Assembly (NCBI RefSeq): GCF_900090105.1
Contig: NZ_FMDM01000015.1
Span: 121,686 to 185,685 of the forward strand
Direction of reading: 5' to 3'
Length of the DNA: 64,000 nt
Source: Micromonospora humi
Lineage (GTDB): Bacteria > Actinomycetota > Actinomycetes > Mycobacteriales > Micromonosporaceae
This document shows positions 35,227 through 42,919 of this stretch, piece after piece; position 1 is the stretch's first letter; the number at the start of each line of letters is the position of its first letter. The position numbers and the translations under genes are program-made. The notes below the pieces were generated by a model. It saw only the letters and a list, made by a program, of their open reading frames with translations. It was not told where the DNA came from and ran no database searches.

Positions 35227-36432
35227 ATGACCCAGGCGATCGACCGACCCCAGTCGACCGACGAGGCCGACGCCGACGTTCTCGTCGGCGCCGTCGACCA
35301 CGACATCAGCCGGGACCCGTTCCCGGTGAAGGGCCTCGACCACCTGCACTTCCTGGTCGGCAACGCCAAGCAGGCGGCGCACTACTACTCCACCGCCTAC
35401 GGCATGACCTGCGTGGCCTACCGGGGCCCCGAGCAGGGTTACCGGGACCACGCGCAGTACGTGCTGACCAGCGGTTCGGCCCGGTTCGTGCTGACCGGCG
35501 TGGTCCGCCCGGACGCCGACGGCGCGGAGCACGTGGCCAAGCACAGCGACGGCATCTCCGACATCGCGCTGGAGGTGCCGGACGTGGACGCCGCGTACGC
35601 GCACGCCACCGCCCAGGGCGCCACCGGCCTGCTGGAGCCGCACGACGTCACCGACGAGCACGGCACCGTCCGGATGGCGTCCATCGGCGCGTACGGGGAC
35701 ACCCGGCACACGCTCGTCGACCGCTCCCGCTACACCGGCGTGTTCCTGCCCGGCTTCGTCGCCCGCGGACCGATCGTGGACCGGCAGCCGATGATCGACG
35801 CCGGCCTCCAGCCGAAGCGCTTCTTCCAGGCCGTCGACCACGTGGTCGGCAACGTGGAGCTGGGCCGGATGGACGAGTGGGTCGAGTTCTACAAGCGGGT
35901 CATGGGCTTCACCAACATGGCCGAGTTCGTCGGCGACGACATCGCCACCGACTACTCCGCGCTGATGAGCAAGGTGGTCGCCAGCGGCACCCGCAAGGTG
36001 AAGTTCCCGCTCAACGAGCCGGCGGTGGCCCGCAAGAAGTCGCAGATCGACGAGTACCTGGAGTTCTACCGGGGCCCCGGCGCCCAGCACGTCGCGGTGG
36101 CCACCAACGACATCCTGGCCAGCGTCGACGCCATGCGGGCGGCCGGCGTCGAGTTCCTGGACACCCCGGACTCCTACTACCAGGACCCGGAGCTGCGCGC
36201 CCGGATCGGCAACGTGCGGGTGCCGATCGAGGAGCTTCAGTCCCGCAAGATCCTGGTGGATCGGGACGAGGACGGCTACCTGCTCCAGATCTTCACCAAG
36301 CCGGTCCAGGACCGCCCGACCGTCTTCTTCGAGCTGATCGAGCGGCACGGCTCCCTCGGCTTCGGCAAGGGCAACTTCAAGGCCCTGTTCGAGGCGATCG
36401 AGCGGGAGCAGGAGAAGCGCGGCAATCTGTGA
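35227..36432 (+). CDS. hppD: 4-hydroxyphenylpyruvate dioxygenase
   Basis: This 401-residue non-haem Fe(II) enzyme converts 4-hydroxyphenylpyruvate to homogentisate with O2 and release of CO2. It has two VOC-like halves (LDHLHFLVGNAKQAAHYYST at about 38; FQAVDHVVGNVELGRMDEWV at about 200). The iron ligands are His in AVDHVVGN, His in PGAQHVAVATNDI and Glu in TVFFELIERHG. The C-terminal helix FGKGNFKALFEAIEREQE that gates the active site is complete. The start follows GGGAGG. It is followed by two RDD genes and an aminotransferase with short gaps or overlaps. Homogentisate is used by HmgA at 43870. Confidence 0.97.
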   Translation: MTQAIDRPQSTDEADADVLVGAVDHDISRDPFPVKGLDHLHFLVGNAKQAAHYYSTAYGMTCVAYRGPEQGYRDHAQYVLTSGSARFVLTGVVRPDADGAEHVAKHSDGISDIALEVPDVDAAYAHATAQGATGLLEPHDVTDEHGTVRMASIGAYGDTRHTLVDRSRYTGVFLPGFVARGPIVDRQPMIDAGLQPKRFFQAVDHVVGNVELGRMDEWVEFYKRVMGFTNMAEFVGDDIATDYSALMSKVVASGTRKVKFPLNEPAVARKKSQIDEYLEFYRGPGAQHVAVATNDILASVDAMRAAGVEFLDTPDSYYQDPELRARIGNVRVPIEELQSRKILVDRDEDGYLLQIFTKPVQDRPTVFFELIERHGSLGFGKGNFKALFEAIEREQEKRGNL

Positions 36433-36442
36433 CACTGTCCGC

Positions 36443-37126
36443 GTGACCCAGCCTCCCCCGAACACGACGCCGCCGCCCGCCGGGCCCCCGCCCGTGGGCG
36501 GCGGCTTCGCGCCGCCGACGCAGCACACCCCGCCGGCGTACGCGGGCCTGCCCGGCTACCCGCCACCCCCACCCGGGTACGTGCCGCACCCGCCGCTCGC
36601 CCCGCCCGCGGTGGCGCCGGACGGCCGGCCGCTGGCCAGCTTCGGCGACCGGCTGCTGGCCTGGCTGATCGACACCGCGGTGGCCTCGGCGGTGGCGATG
36701 GCGCTGTTCCTGCCGGTCTTCCTGTGGATCGTCTTTCGGGTGGTCGACGACCTGGGGGCGGCCGGCCCGGAGGGGCCCGATCCGGCCACGGTCTGGACGG
36801 AGATCTTCTTCCCCCTGCTCGCCGCCGAGCTGGGGCTCTTCCTGGTGGTGTTGGTCTTCTACTGGCTCTACCACGTCGAGTACGCCCGCCGGAGCGGGCA
36901 GACGCTGGGCAAGAAGGTGATGAAGCTGCGGATCGTGCCGGCGCAGCCCGGCGCCACCCTCACCCGGGGCATGCTCGGCAAGCGCTACCTGGTCGAGTTC
37001 GTCGCCGCGTCGCTGGTGCCGTTCCTCAGCTACCTCGACGGTTTCTGGCAACTCTGGGACAAGCCCTGGCAGCAGTGCCTCCACGACAAGTTCGCGAACA
37101 CGGTCGTCGTTAAGGTTGGACCGTGA
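36443..37126 (+). CDS. RDD-family membrane protein with Pro-rich N-terminus
   Basis: This 227-residue protein starts at GTG 36443, ten bases after hppD. Residues 1-55 are a Pro/Gly-rich cytoplasmic tail (PPPNTTPPPAGPPPVGGGFA). The RDD domain follows: LASFGDRLLAWLIDTAVASA with the Arg-Asp pair of the first helix, then VAMALFLPVFLWIVF, LLAAELGLFLVVLVFYWLYH, and the diagnostic RRSGQTLGKKVMKLRIV. It has three to four transmembrane helices. RDD proteins are proposed transporters or ion exchangers, but the function is generally unknown. Its last four bases overlap the next gene's GTG. Confidence 0.88.
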   Translation: MTQPPPNTTPPPAGPPPVGGGFAPPTQHTPPAYAGLPGYPPPPPGYVPHPPLAPPAVAPDGRPLASFGDRLLAWLIDTAVASAVAMALFLPVFLWIVFRVVDDLGAAGPEGPDPATVWTEIFFPLLAAELGLFLVVLVFYWLYHVEYARRSGQTLGKKVMKLRIVPAQPGATLTRGMLGKRYLVEFVAASLVPFLSYLDGFWQLWDKPWQQCLHDKFANTVVVKVGP

Positions 37127-38151
37127 GTTTGGAACCCGGCTGGTACGTCGACCCCGCCGAACCGGAGACCCGCCGCTGGTGGGACGGGGAGGGGTGGATC
37201 GGCGCGCCGATCCCGGTCGACGTCACCCCGCCCGACGGTCCCCCGCCCGCCGAACCCGAGCCGGCCGCGACGCCGGCCCCCGGCGCGACCGTCGACCGGT
37301 CGGCTCCCGGCGCGCCCGGCGCGGTCCCGACGTCCGGCGCGCCCGGGCAGCCGGGCCAGCCCGGACCGCCGGGGCAGCCGGGCCAGCCGGGATCGTGGCC
37401 GGGCCAGTCGGGCCAGCCCGGACCGTGGCCGGGCCAGCCGGGCCAGCCGGGCCAGCCCGGATCGTGGCCGGGGCAGCTCGGTCAGCCGGGGCAGCAGGGG
37501 CCGCCGCCGGGCTGGCCCTACCCGCAGTGGCCGGGCCGACCGCCGATCCCGCGCCCGCACGGGCTCCCGCTCGCCTCGTACGGGGCCCGGCTGGTCGCCC
37601 GCCTGATCGACCTGGGCGTGGTGTTCCTGCTCAACGCGCTGGTCAACGGCTGGTTCGTCTGGAAGTACGTCGAGGCGATCTCGCCCTACCTGCGGGAGAC
37701 GATGCGCCGGGCGGTCAACGGCGACACCTCCACCGAGGGGCTGCCCCAGATCGACGACCAAGCCGGTGGGTTGCAGGTCGTCATCCTGCTGATCGCCACC
37801 GCGCTCTGGTTCGCCTACGAGGTGCCGTCGATGGCGGCGCGTGGGCAGACCTTCGGCAAGCGGGTGGCCGGCGTACGCGCGCTGCCGGTCGAGGCGGACC
37901 AGCCGCTCGGCTTCGGCCGGGCCTTCCGGCGCTGGAGCACCCTCGGAATGCCCACGCTGCTCTGGTACTGCTGCGGGCTGGGCCTGGTGCTCCAGTTCGT
38001 CGACGCCGTCTCGCCGCTGTTCGACCAACCGCTGCGCCAGGCGCTGCACGACAAGCGGGCGCAGACCGTGGTGGTCCAACTCCCCCGCAACCGCCCCGAT
38101 CCCCGTACCGCCCCGCACGACCGCGCCGACCCCCCGGGAGACACCCCATGA
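37123..38151 (+). CDS. DUF2510 - RDD membrane protein with collagen-like tract
   Basis: This 342-residue protein has a GTG start at 37123 overlapping the previous stop (GTGA). A WW-like DUF2510 module comes first (EPGWYVDPAEPETRRWWDGE GW region), then a Pro-rich linker with repeated G-Q-P units (residues about 68-125, e.g. GQPGQPGPPGQPGQPGSW). The RDD domain follows: LASYGARLVARLIDLGVVFL, a long extracytoplasmic loop, VILLIATALWFAYEVPSMAA and RGQTFGKRVAGVRALPV. It is probably an integral membrane partner of the upstream RDD protein. DUF2510 is often at the N-terminus of actinobacterial membrane proteins. Its stop overlaps the aminotransferase start (ATGA). Confidence 0.88.
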   Translation: MSLEPGWYVDPAEPETRRWWDGEGWIGAPIPVDVTPPDGPPPAEPEPAATPAPGATVDRSAPGAPGAVPTSGAPGQPGQPGPPGQPGQPGSWPGQSGQPGPWPGQPGQPGQPGSWPGQLGQPGQQGPPPGWPYPQWPGRPPIPRPHGLPLASYGARLVARLIDLGVVFLLNALVNGWFVWKYVEAISPYLRETMRRAVNGDTSTEGLPQIDDQAGGLQVVILLIATALWFAYEVPSMAARGQTFGKRVAGVRALPVEADQPLGFGRAFRRWSTLGMPTLLWYCCGLGLVLQFVDAVSPLFDQPLRQALHDKRAQTVVVQLPRNRPDPRTAPHDRADPPGDTP

Positions 38152-39251
38152 CCGACACCGGACGTCACCAGCCTCCGCTGCGGCTCACCCGCGCCGACCT
38201 GGACGCGCTGCCCAACTACGTGCCCGGCCGCAGCCCGGCCGACCTGGCCCGCGAGCTGGGCCTGCCCGAGGCGATCAAGCTGGCCAGCAACGAGGTGCCG
38301 TACGGCCCGCTGCCCGGCGTGGTGGAGGCGGTCGCCGAGGCGGTCGCCGGTTCGCACCGCTACCCGGACATGGGCGTGGTGGCGCTGCGTCAGGCCCTCG
38401 CCGAGCGCTACGGCGTGGACGCGGAACGGATCGCCACCGGCTGCGGCTCGGTGGCGCTGGCCGAGCATCTGGTGCGGGCCACCTGCCTGCCCGGCGACGA
38501 GCTGATCTACTCGTGGCGCTCCTTCGAGGCGTACCCGATCATCGCGGCGACCAGCGGCGCGACCAGCGTGCGGGTGCCGAACGACGCCGGCCACGGGCAC
38601 GACCTCGCGGCCATGGCGGCGGCGGTGACCGACCGGACCCGGATGATCCTGGTCTGCAACCCGAACAATCCCACCGGCACGGCGATCCGCAGGGCCGATC
38701 TGGACCGGTTCCTCGACGCGGTGCCGGACGACGTGCTCGTGGTGATCGACGAGGCGTACCGGGAGTTCGTCACCGACGCCGAGGTGCCCGACGGCCTCGG
38801 CTACCTGGACCGGCCGAACGTGGCGGTGCTGCGCACGCTGTCCAAGGCGTGGGGCCTGGCCGGCCTGCGGATCGGCTGGCTGGTCGCCGCGCCGGCGGTG
38901 GCCGCCGCCGTGCGCAAGGTGGTCACCCCGTTCTCCACCAGCATGGCCGCCCAGGCCGGCGCGCTGGCCGCGCTGGCCCAGGCCGACGAGGTGGAGCGGC
39001 GCTGCGCGCTGGTGGTGGCCGAGCGGGACCGGGTCACCGAGGCGCTGCGCAAGTTCGTGCCGGACCTGCCGGAGAGCCAGGCCAACTTCGTCTGGCTGCC
39101 GCTGGGCGAGCGGGCGGTGGCGTTCGGCAAGGCGTGCGAGGCGCGTGGGGTGATCGTGCGGCCGTTCCCCGGGGACGGGGTGCGGGTCACCATCGGCACC
39201 CCGGCCGAGAACGACGCGTTCCTCGCCGCCGCCGAAGCCGCCCTGGCGTAA
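38148..39251 (+). CDS. hisC: Histidinol-phosphate / aromatic amino acid aminotransferase
   Basis: This 367-residue class I/II PLP enzyme shows IKLASNEVPYGPLPGVVEAV at the substrate end, ILVCNPNNPTGTAI, VVIDEAYREFV (Asp pairing with the PLP nitrogen; Tyr), and LSKAWGLAGLRIGWLV with the Schiff-base Lys. FSTSMAAQAGALAAL and the C-terminal VIVRPFPGDGVRVTIGT contain the Arg that binds the substrate carboxylate. Sequence alone cannot separate HisC from the related phenylalanine/tyrosine aminotransferase (Pat). No his genes are nearby, while it is the fourth gene of the hppD operon, so it probably makes 4-hydroxyphenylpyruvate from tyrosine. The TAA stop merges with the hairpin that follows. Confidence 0.88.
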   Translation: MTDTGRHQPPLRLTRADLDALPNYVPGRSPADLARELGLPEAIKLASNEVPYGPLPGVVEAVAEAVAGSHRYPDMGVVALRQALAERYGVDAERIATGCGSVALAEHLVRATCLPGDELIYSWRSFEAYPIIAATSGATSVRVPNDAGHGHDLAAMAAAVTDRTRMILVCNPNNPTGTAIRRADLDRFLDAVPDDVLVVIDEAYREFVTDAEVPDGLGYLDRPNVAVLRTLSKAWGLAGLRIGWLVAAPAVAAAVRKVVTPFSTSMAAQAGALAALAQADEVERRCALVVAERDRVTEALRKFVPDLPESQANFVWLPLGERAVAFGKACEARGVIVRPFPGDGVRVTIGTPAENDAFLAAAEAALA

Positions 39252-39252
39252 G

Positions 39253-39296
39253 GAAGGGCCCCTTCTTGACGCCTGGCGTCGAGAAGGGGCCCCTTC
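39253..39296 (+). terminator. Large GGGGCCCC hairpin terminator after aminotransferase
   Basis: GAAGGGCCCCTTCTTGACGCC (39253-39273) pairs with the arm at 39275-39296, GGCGTCGAGAAGGGGCCCCT then TC. Pairing covers about 20 bp with one bulge and one mismatch. The block begins two bases after the TAA stop. The GAAGGGGCCCC core is shared with repeat copies A and B, so this terminator may derive from, or belong to, the same family of elements. Confidence 0.8.
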
Positions 39297-39327
39297 TCAC
39301 CTGCCGGCTCGGCCGAGCGCCGGGTGC

Positions 39328-40581
39328 TCAGGTGGCGGCCAGGAGGACGGGCTCGGCCATCAGGAAGTAGCCCTGGTCGTCGTCCGTGGCGGTGGCGTCC
39401 TCACGGACCCGCTCCACGGCGACGTAGCCGCCCACCGCGTACGCCCGTCCCGGCTGCCAGCCGATCCCGTCCCGGCCGGCGGTGAACACGAACTCCGACC
39501 GCGTCGCACCGGTGAGCGGGTCGATCGTGACCAGTTCCCGCCGGTCGGTCAGCAGGTGCACCCGGCCCGGCTCGGTGGCGAGCACCCGGGCCGGGTGGAT
39601 GTCCGCCCGGCGCCACAGTTCCTCCCCGGTTCGCGGGGACCGCCCGGTCACCACACCGCCGGAGGTGTCCACCACCCGCTCACCGTCCAGCGCCGACTCC
39701 GGACGGTCCAGGCCCGGCGCGGCCGTCGGCTCACCCGGATCGGTCACCAGCCAGCCCCGGCTGCCCCCACCGTCCGGTCCGGCGGTACGCAGGCCACGGC
39801 AGCCGGAGTGCCCGTCGCGGCAGCCGACCGGGGTGACCACGAGTCGGTCCGGCGCGTCCGGCGGCCGCCAACGGGTGCGGACCACGCCGGTCGCCGCGTC
39901 CCGCAGCTCGACCGAGGGCGGCCCCGCGCAGGTGTCCACCCCGACCATCTCGCCGCTCGCGGTGCTGCCCACGTCGACCCGGCAGCCCCGGCCCACGTCC
40001 GCGCGCCAGAGCCGGCGGCCGTCGGTCAGGGCGTACCCGCCGACCGCGCCCGGACCGGCGGCGAGCAGCACGTCGACGCCGTCGACGGTGCGCGCCAGGT
40101 GCAGGCCGGCCGGGTCCCAGACCGTGGCGGCGAACGTGCGGCGGGGCTTCGGCACCGACCCCGGCGCCGGCCCGTCGGCCCGCCAGGACACCCGGCCGGT
40201 ACGCGCGTCCAGCGCCACCAGCCTCCCGTCGGACCAGCGGCTGACCACCGTGGTGCCCTCCGCGAGCACCCCGACCAGCTTCGCCGGCCAGCGACGGTAG
40301 GACCAGAACGGGGTGACCCGGTGCCGGCCGGTGACCGGCTGGTCGGCGTACACCTGGCGGGCGCCGGCGTAGACGCGGAGCCGGCCGTCCACGACCAGCG
40401 GGGCCACCGGCAGCCGCCCGATCACCCCGGCGGTCGGCGCGGGCGCCGCCGGGTAGGGGTCGCGGGCCACGGTCTCGACCTCGGCCGGCGCGAGCACCCG
40501 GGCGACCACGGCGACCGACGCCGCGACGGCCAGCACCGCCACCAGCGCCACCACGGCCCGCCGCCTGCCGGTCTTCGCCAT
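39328..40581 (-). CDS. Membrane-anchored PQQ-type beta-propeller protein
   Basis: This 417-residue protein starts at ATG 40581; the frame extends to 40839 but the extension is Arg/Pro noise. The N-terminal basic stretch and helix MAKTGRRRAVVALVAVLAVA form a signal anchor. Repeats typical of PQQ-like propellers follow: LVALDARTGRVSWRADGPA, GGYALTDGRRLWRADVGRGC, TSGGVVTGRSPRTGEELWRR, LVTIDPLTGATRSEFVFTAG. Cys pairs (GRGCRVDVG / VDTCAGPP; VGCRDGHSGCRG) suggest an extracytoplasmic disulphide-bearing domain. It has the same architecture as the protein at 33046; the function is unknown. It converges with the hppD operon. Confidence 0.83.
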   Translation of the reverse strand: MAKTGRRRAVVALVAVLAVAASVAVVARVLAPAEVETVARDPYPAAPAPTAGVIGRLPVAPLVVDGRLRVYAGARQVYADQPVTGRHRVTPFWSYRRWPAKLVGVLAEGTTVVSRWSDGRLVALDARTGRVSWRADGPAPGSVPKPRRTFAATVWDPAGLHLARTVDGVDVLLAAGPGAVGGYALTDGRRLWRADVGRGCRVDVGSTASGEMVGVDTCAGPPSVELRDAATGVVRTRWRPPDAPDRLVVTPVGCRDGHSGCRGLRTAGPDGGGSRGWLVTDPGEPTAAPGLDRPESALDGERVVDTSGGVVTGRSPRTGEELWRRADIHPARVLATEPGRVHLLTDRRELVTIDPLTGATRSEFVFTAGRDGIGWQPGRAYAVGGYVAVERVREDATATDDDQGYFLMAEPVLLAAT

Positions 40582-40768
40582 CCGCCACCTCCGCCCCGGC
40601 ACCCTACCGGCCGGGGCTGGAGCGCGAGCCGATCGCCCGGTTACCGCCACGGGCCGGCGGCTCCCCACTGCTGTCTCCCGCAAGCTTCGGGTGCGTTTCC
40701 GGGTGCCGGCACGGCACGGACGGCGGCGTGGCAGAGCGACGCGCCACGGCGGCAGGCGGTGGGGCGGC

Positions 40769-41251
40769 TCAGGCGGCCTCGGCGGAGCGGGCGGAGCCGG
40801 CGGCCAGGGCCAGGTCCGCCAGGTCACGCCGGAGCGCACCCTCCACCGCCCGGGCGGCCAGGCCGCCGAGGATCAGGGCCAGCACCCGGCCGTACGGCCG
40901 GGTCGGCACCGCCTCCTGCTGGACGGTGACCTCGGTGCAGCCGCGTCGCCGCCGCTCGACAGTGCGCAGCGTCCAGGTGATCCGGTAGTCGACGCCGGCG
41001 CCGCGCGAGCAGAGCACCACCTGGCGCGGTGCGGTCGCCTCGACCACCTCGAACTCCTCCGCTTCGGACCCGCCGTCCGGCCGGACCCGGGACTCCCGCC
41101 ACGAGGTGCCGGGCCCGAATCCGCCGCCGGTGAGCACCTCGACCGCGCCCACCGCGGAGAGCCAGTCGGCGCGGGCCGGGAGATCGGTGAGCAGGCGCCA
41201 CAGATCGGCATCCTGCGCTTCGATGAAGGCGGAAACGGTCACCGTCGACAT
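40769..41251 (-). CDS. SRPBCC (START/polyketide cyclase-like) family protein
   Basis: This 160-residue protein starts at ATG 41251. The helix-grip fold start is MSTVTVSAFIEAQDADLWRL, LTDLPARADWLSAVGAVEVL, followed by GGGFGPGTSWRESRV and strands EEFEVVEATAPRQVVLCSRG and YRITWTLRTVERRRRGCTEV. The long C-terminal helix is VLALILGGLAARAVEGAL. Members bind hydrophobic small molecules in a deep cavity and act as carriers, cyclases or ligand sensors. No neighbour indicates a pathway. An in-frame upstream start (41323) is less typical. Confidence 0.87.
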   Translation of the reverse strand: MSTVTVSAFIEAQDADLWRLLTDLPARADWLSAVGAVEVLTGGGFGPGTSWRESRVRPDGGSEAEEFEVVEATAPRQVVLCSRGAGVDYRITWTLRTVERRRRGCTEVTVQQEAVPTRPYGRVLALILGGLAARAVEGALRRDLADLALAAGSARSAEAA

Positions 41252-41362
41252 GGCACCTCCCGTGTCGTCCACGGTACGGGCCGTCACCGGCCGAGGGGAG
41301 CCCCAGAGTGACATTTCCACCACCGGCGCCCCGGACGGGGCGCCGGGGTCCGGCGGGATCGG

Positions 41363-41572
41363 TCAGCCGTGGAAGGCGTCGCCGCGCAACGCCTCGACGA
41401 ACGCGGTCCAGCCCGGCGGGCTCACCGCGAGCGTCGGTCCGTCCTGGTCCTTCGAGTCGCGTACCCCCACCACGCCGTGCGCGGTGACCACGTTGGTGGC
41501 CACCTCGACGCAGAGGCCCTGATCGTTCGAGCGGCTGCTGGTGCGCCAGACGGCGCCGGTCAACTCGGTCAT
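41363..41572 (-). CDS. DUF397 domain protein (orphan)
   Basis: This 69-residue protein starts at ATG 41572. It has the full DUF397 pattern: AVWRTSSRSNDQGLCVEVAT then GVVGVRDSKDQDGPTLAVSP, and PGWTAFVEALRGD. DUF397 proteins usually partner an XRE-family HTH regulator encoded immediately upstream, sometimes acting as an antagonist in development or antibiotic control. No such HTH gene is present here, so this copy would have to work with a distant partner. It is downstream of no obvious operon and shares its strand with the SRPBCC and FAH genes. Confidence 0.88.
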   Translation of the reverse strand: MTELTGAVWRTSSRSNDQGLCVEVATNVVTAHGVVGVRDSKDQDGPTLAVSPPGWTAFVEALRGDAFHG

Positions 41573-41664
41573 GCTCGGTCCTTCCTGTGTGCACTCCTCG
41601 CGTGCGCCCCCGGACCGGCACCGCCCGGGGTGCACGCGACCCGCGTCGATCAACGCACAACGAA

Positions 41665-41702
41665 ACGGCCCCGGTCGCACAGCGGGTGCGATCCGGGGCC
41701 GT
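41665..41702 (-). terminator. Hairpin terminator after fumarylacetoacetase
   Basis: ACGGCCCCGGTCGCAC (41665-41680) pairs with GTGCGATCCGGGGCCGT (41686-41702): about 15 bp of stem with one bulged base around a short AGCGG loop. On the minus strand it is followed by TTTCG. It lies 17 bp beyond the fah stop. Confidence 0.8.
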
Positions 41703-41719
41703 CGATACGGAAGGCGAAG

Positions 41720-42919
41720 CTAGCGGGCCGGGAGGACCGTCCCGGTGACCTCGCCGAGCGCGATCGTGGTGCCGTCCGGACCGGGCGCGGTGGCGGTGAT
41801 CGTCACCGTGTCGCCGTCCTCCAGGAAGGTCCGCTGGCTGCCGTCGGCGAACTTCACCGGCTCGGCTCCGCCCCAGGTGAGTTCCAGGAACGAGCCGACC
41901 TGGCCGCGTTCCGGGCCGGAGACGGTGCCGGAGGCGTAGAGGTCGCCGGTGCGCAGGGACGCCCCGTTGACGGTGAGGTGGGCGAGCTGCTGGGCCGGGG
42001 TCCAGTACATGGTGGCGAACGGCGGCTCGGCCACCCGTTCGCCGTTCCACTCCACCGCCAGGGTGAGGTCCAGCCCGAGGTGCGGGGTGTCGCGGAGGTA
42101 GTCCTGCACCGGCGGATCCTGGTCGGGCGCGGGCACGAACGCGTCGGCGAGCGCCTCCAGCGGCGTGACCCAGCCCGACACGGAGGTGGCGAACGACTTG
42201 CCGAGGAACGGGCCGAGCGGCTGGTACTCCCAGGCCTGGATGTCCCGGGCCGACCAGTCGTTGACCAGCACCACGCCGAAGACGTGGTCGGCGAAGTCGG
42301 TCGCGGGCACGCGGTCGCCGAGCCGGCTCGGCACACCGACCACGAAGCCGACCTCGGCCTCGATGTCGAGGCGGACCGAGGCGCCGGTGGTGGGGCCCTG
42401 CGCGCTGGCCCGCTGGCCGGTGGGACGGACCACCGGGGTGCCGGAGACGACCACCGTCCCGGCCCGGCCGTGGTAGCCGATCGGCACGTGCTTCCAGTTC
42501 GGCAGCAGCGGCGGCTGGCCGGGCCGGAAGATCTGCCCGACGTTCCCGGCGTGGTGCTCGGAGGAGTAGAAGTCGACGTAGTCGGCCACCTCGAACGGGA
42601 GCAGCAGCTCGACCTCGACGACCGGCACCAGCAGCGGCTCCACCGCCGGCTGGTGCGCCTGGTCGGTGAGCAGCTCGGTGACCCGCGCCCGGACGGCGGT
42701 CCACTGCGGCCGGCCGAGCGCCAGGAAGGCGTTCAGCGTGTGGTGACCCAGCGCCCCGCCGGCGAGCACCAGACCGGCCGCCTCGGCGCCGGCCAGGTCG
42801 AGCACGAGGTCACCGATCCGGACGCCGATCCGCGGCTCGCGGTCGCCGTGCCGGAACACGCCGTACGGCAGGTTCGTCACCCCGTACGGCGACCCCGCCA
42901 CCCCTGCAACCCACGTCAT
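41720..42919 (-). CDS. fahA: Fumarylacetoacetase
   Basis: This 399-residue enzyme starts at ATG 42919 (MTWVAGVAGSPYGVTNLPYG). It has the N-terminal SH3-like part and the FAH catalytic domain. Diagnostic segments are VADYVDFYSSEHHAGNVGQI, FRPGQPPLLPNWKHVPIGYH, DIEAEVGFVVG (metal-binding Glu residues), and VNDWSARDIQAWEYQPLGPF with the LGKSFATSVSGWV loop (catalytic Asp/Lys region). It hydrolyses fumarylacetoacetate to fumarate and acetoacetate, the last step of tyrosine breakdown. Its start overlaps the stop of the upstream unknown gene by four bases (ATGA). It is divergent, with its partner, from hmgA. Confidence 0.96.
   Translation of the reverse strand: MTWVAGVAGSPYGVTNLPYGVFRHGDREPRIGVRIGDLVLDLAGAEAAGLVLAGGALGHHTLNAFLALGRPQWTAVRARVTELLTDQAHQPAVEPLLVPVVEVELLLPFEVADYVDFYSSEHHAGNVGQIFRPGQPPLLPNWKHVPIGYHGRAGTVVVSGTPVVRPTGQRASAQGPTTGASVRLDIEAEVGFVVGVPSRLGDRVPATDFADHVFGVVLVNDWSARDIQAWEYQPLGPFLGKSFATSVSGWVTPLEALADAFVPAPDQDPPVQDYLRDTPHLGLDLTLAVEWNGERVAEPPFATMYWTPAQQLAHLTVNGASLRTGDLYASGTVSGPERGQVGSFLELTWGGAEPVKFADGSQRTFLEDGDTVTITATAPGPDGTTIALGEVTGTVLPAR

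Noticed and set aside
37340..37500. Short tandem repeats considered as a CRISPR array
   Set aside because: The repeats are in-frame GQPGQP codons inside an RDD protein gene, without unique spacers of regular length. No CRISPR array or cas gene was seen in the window.
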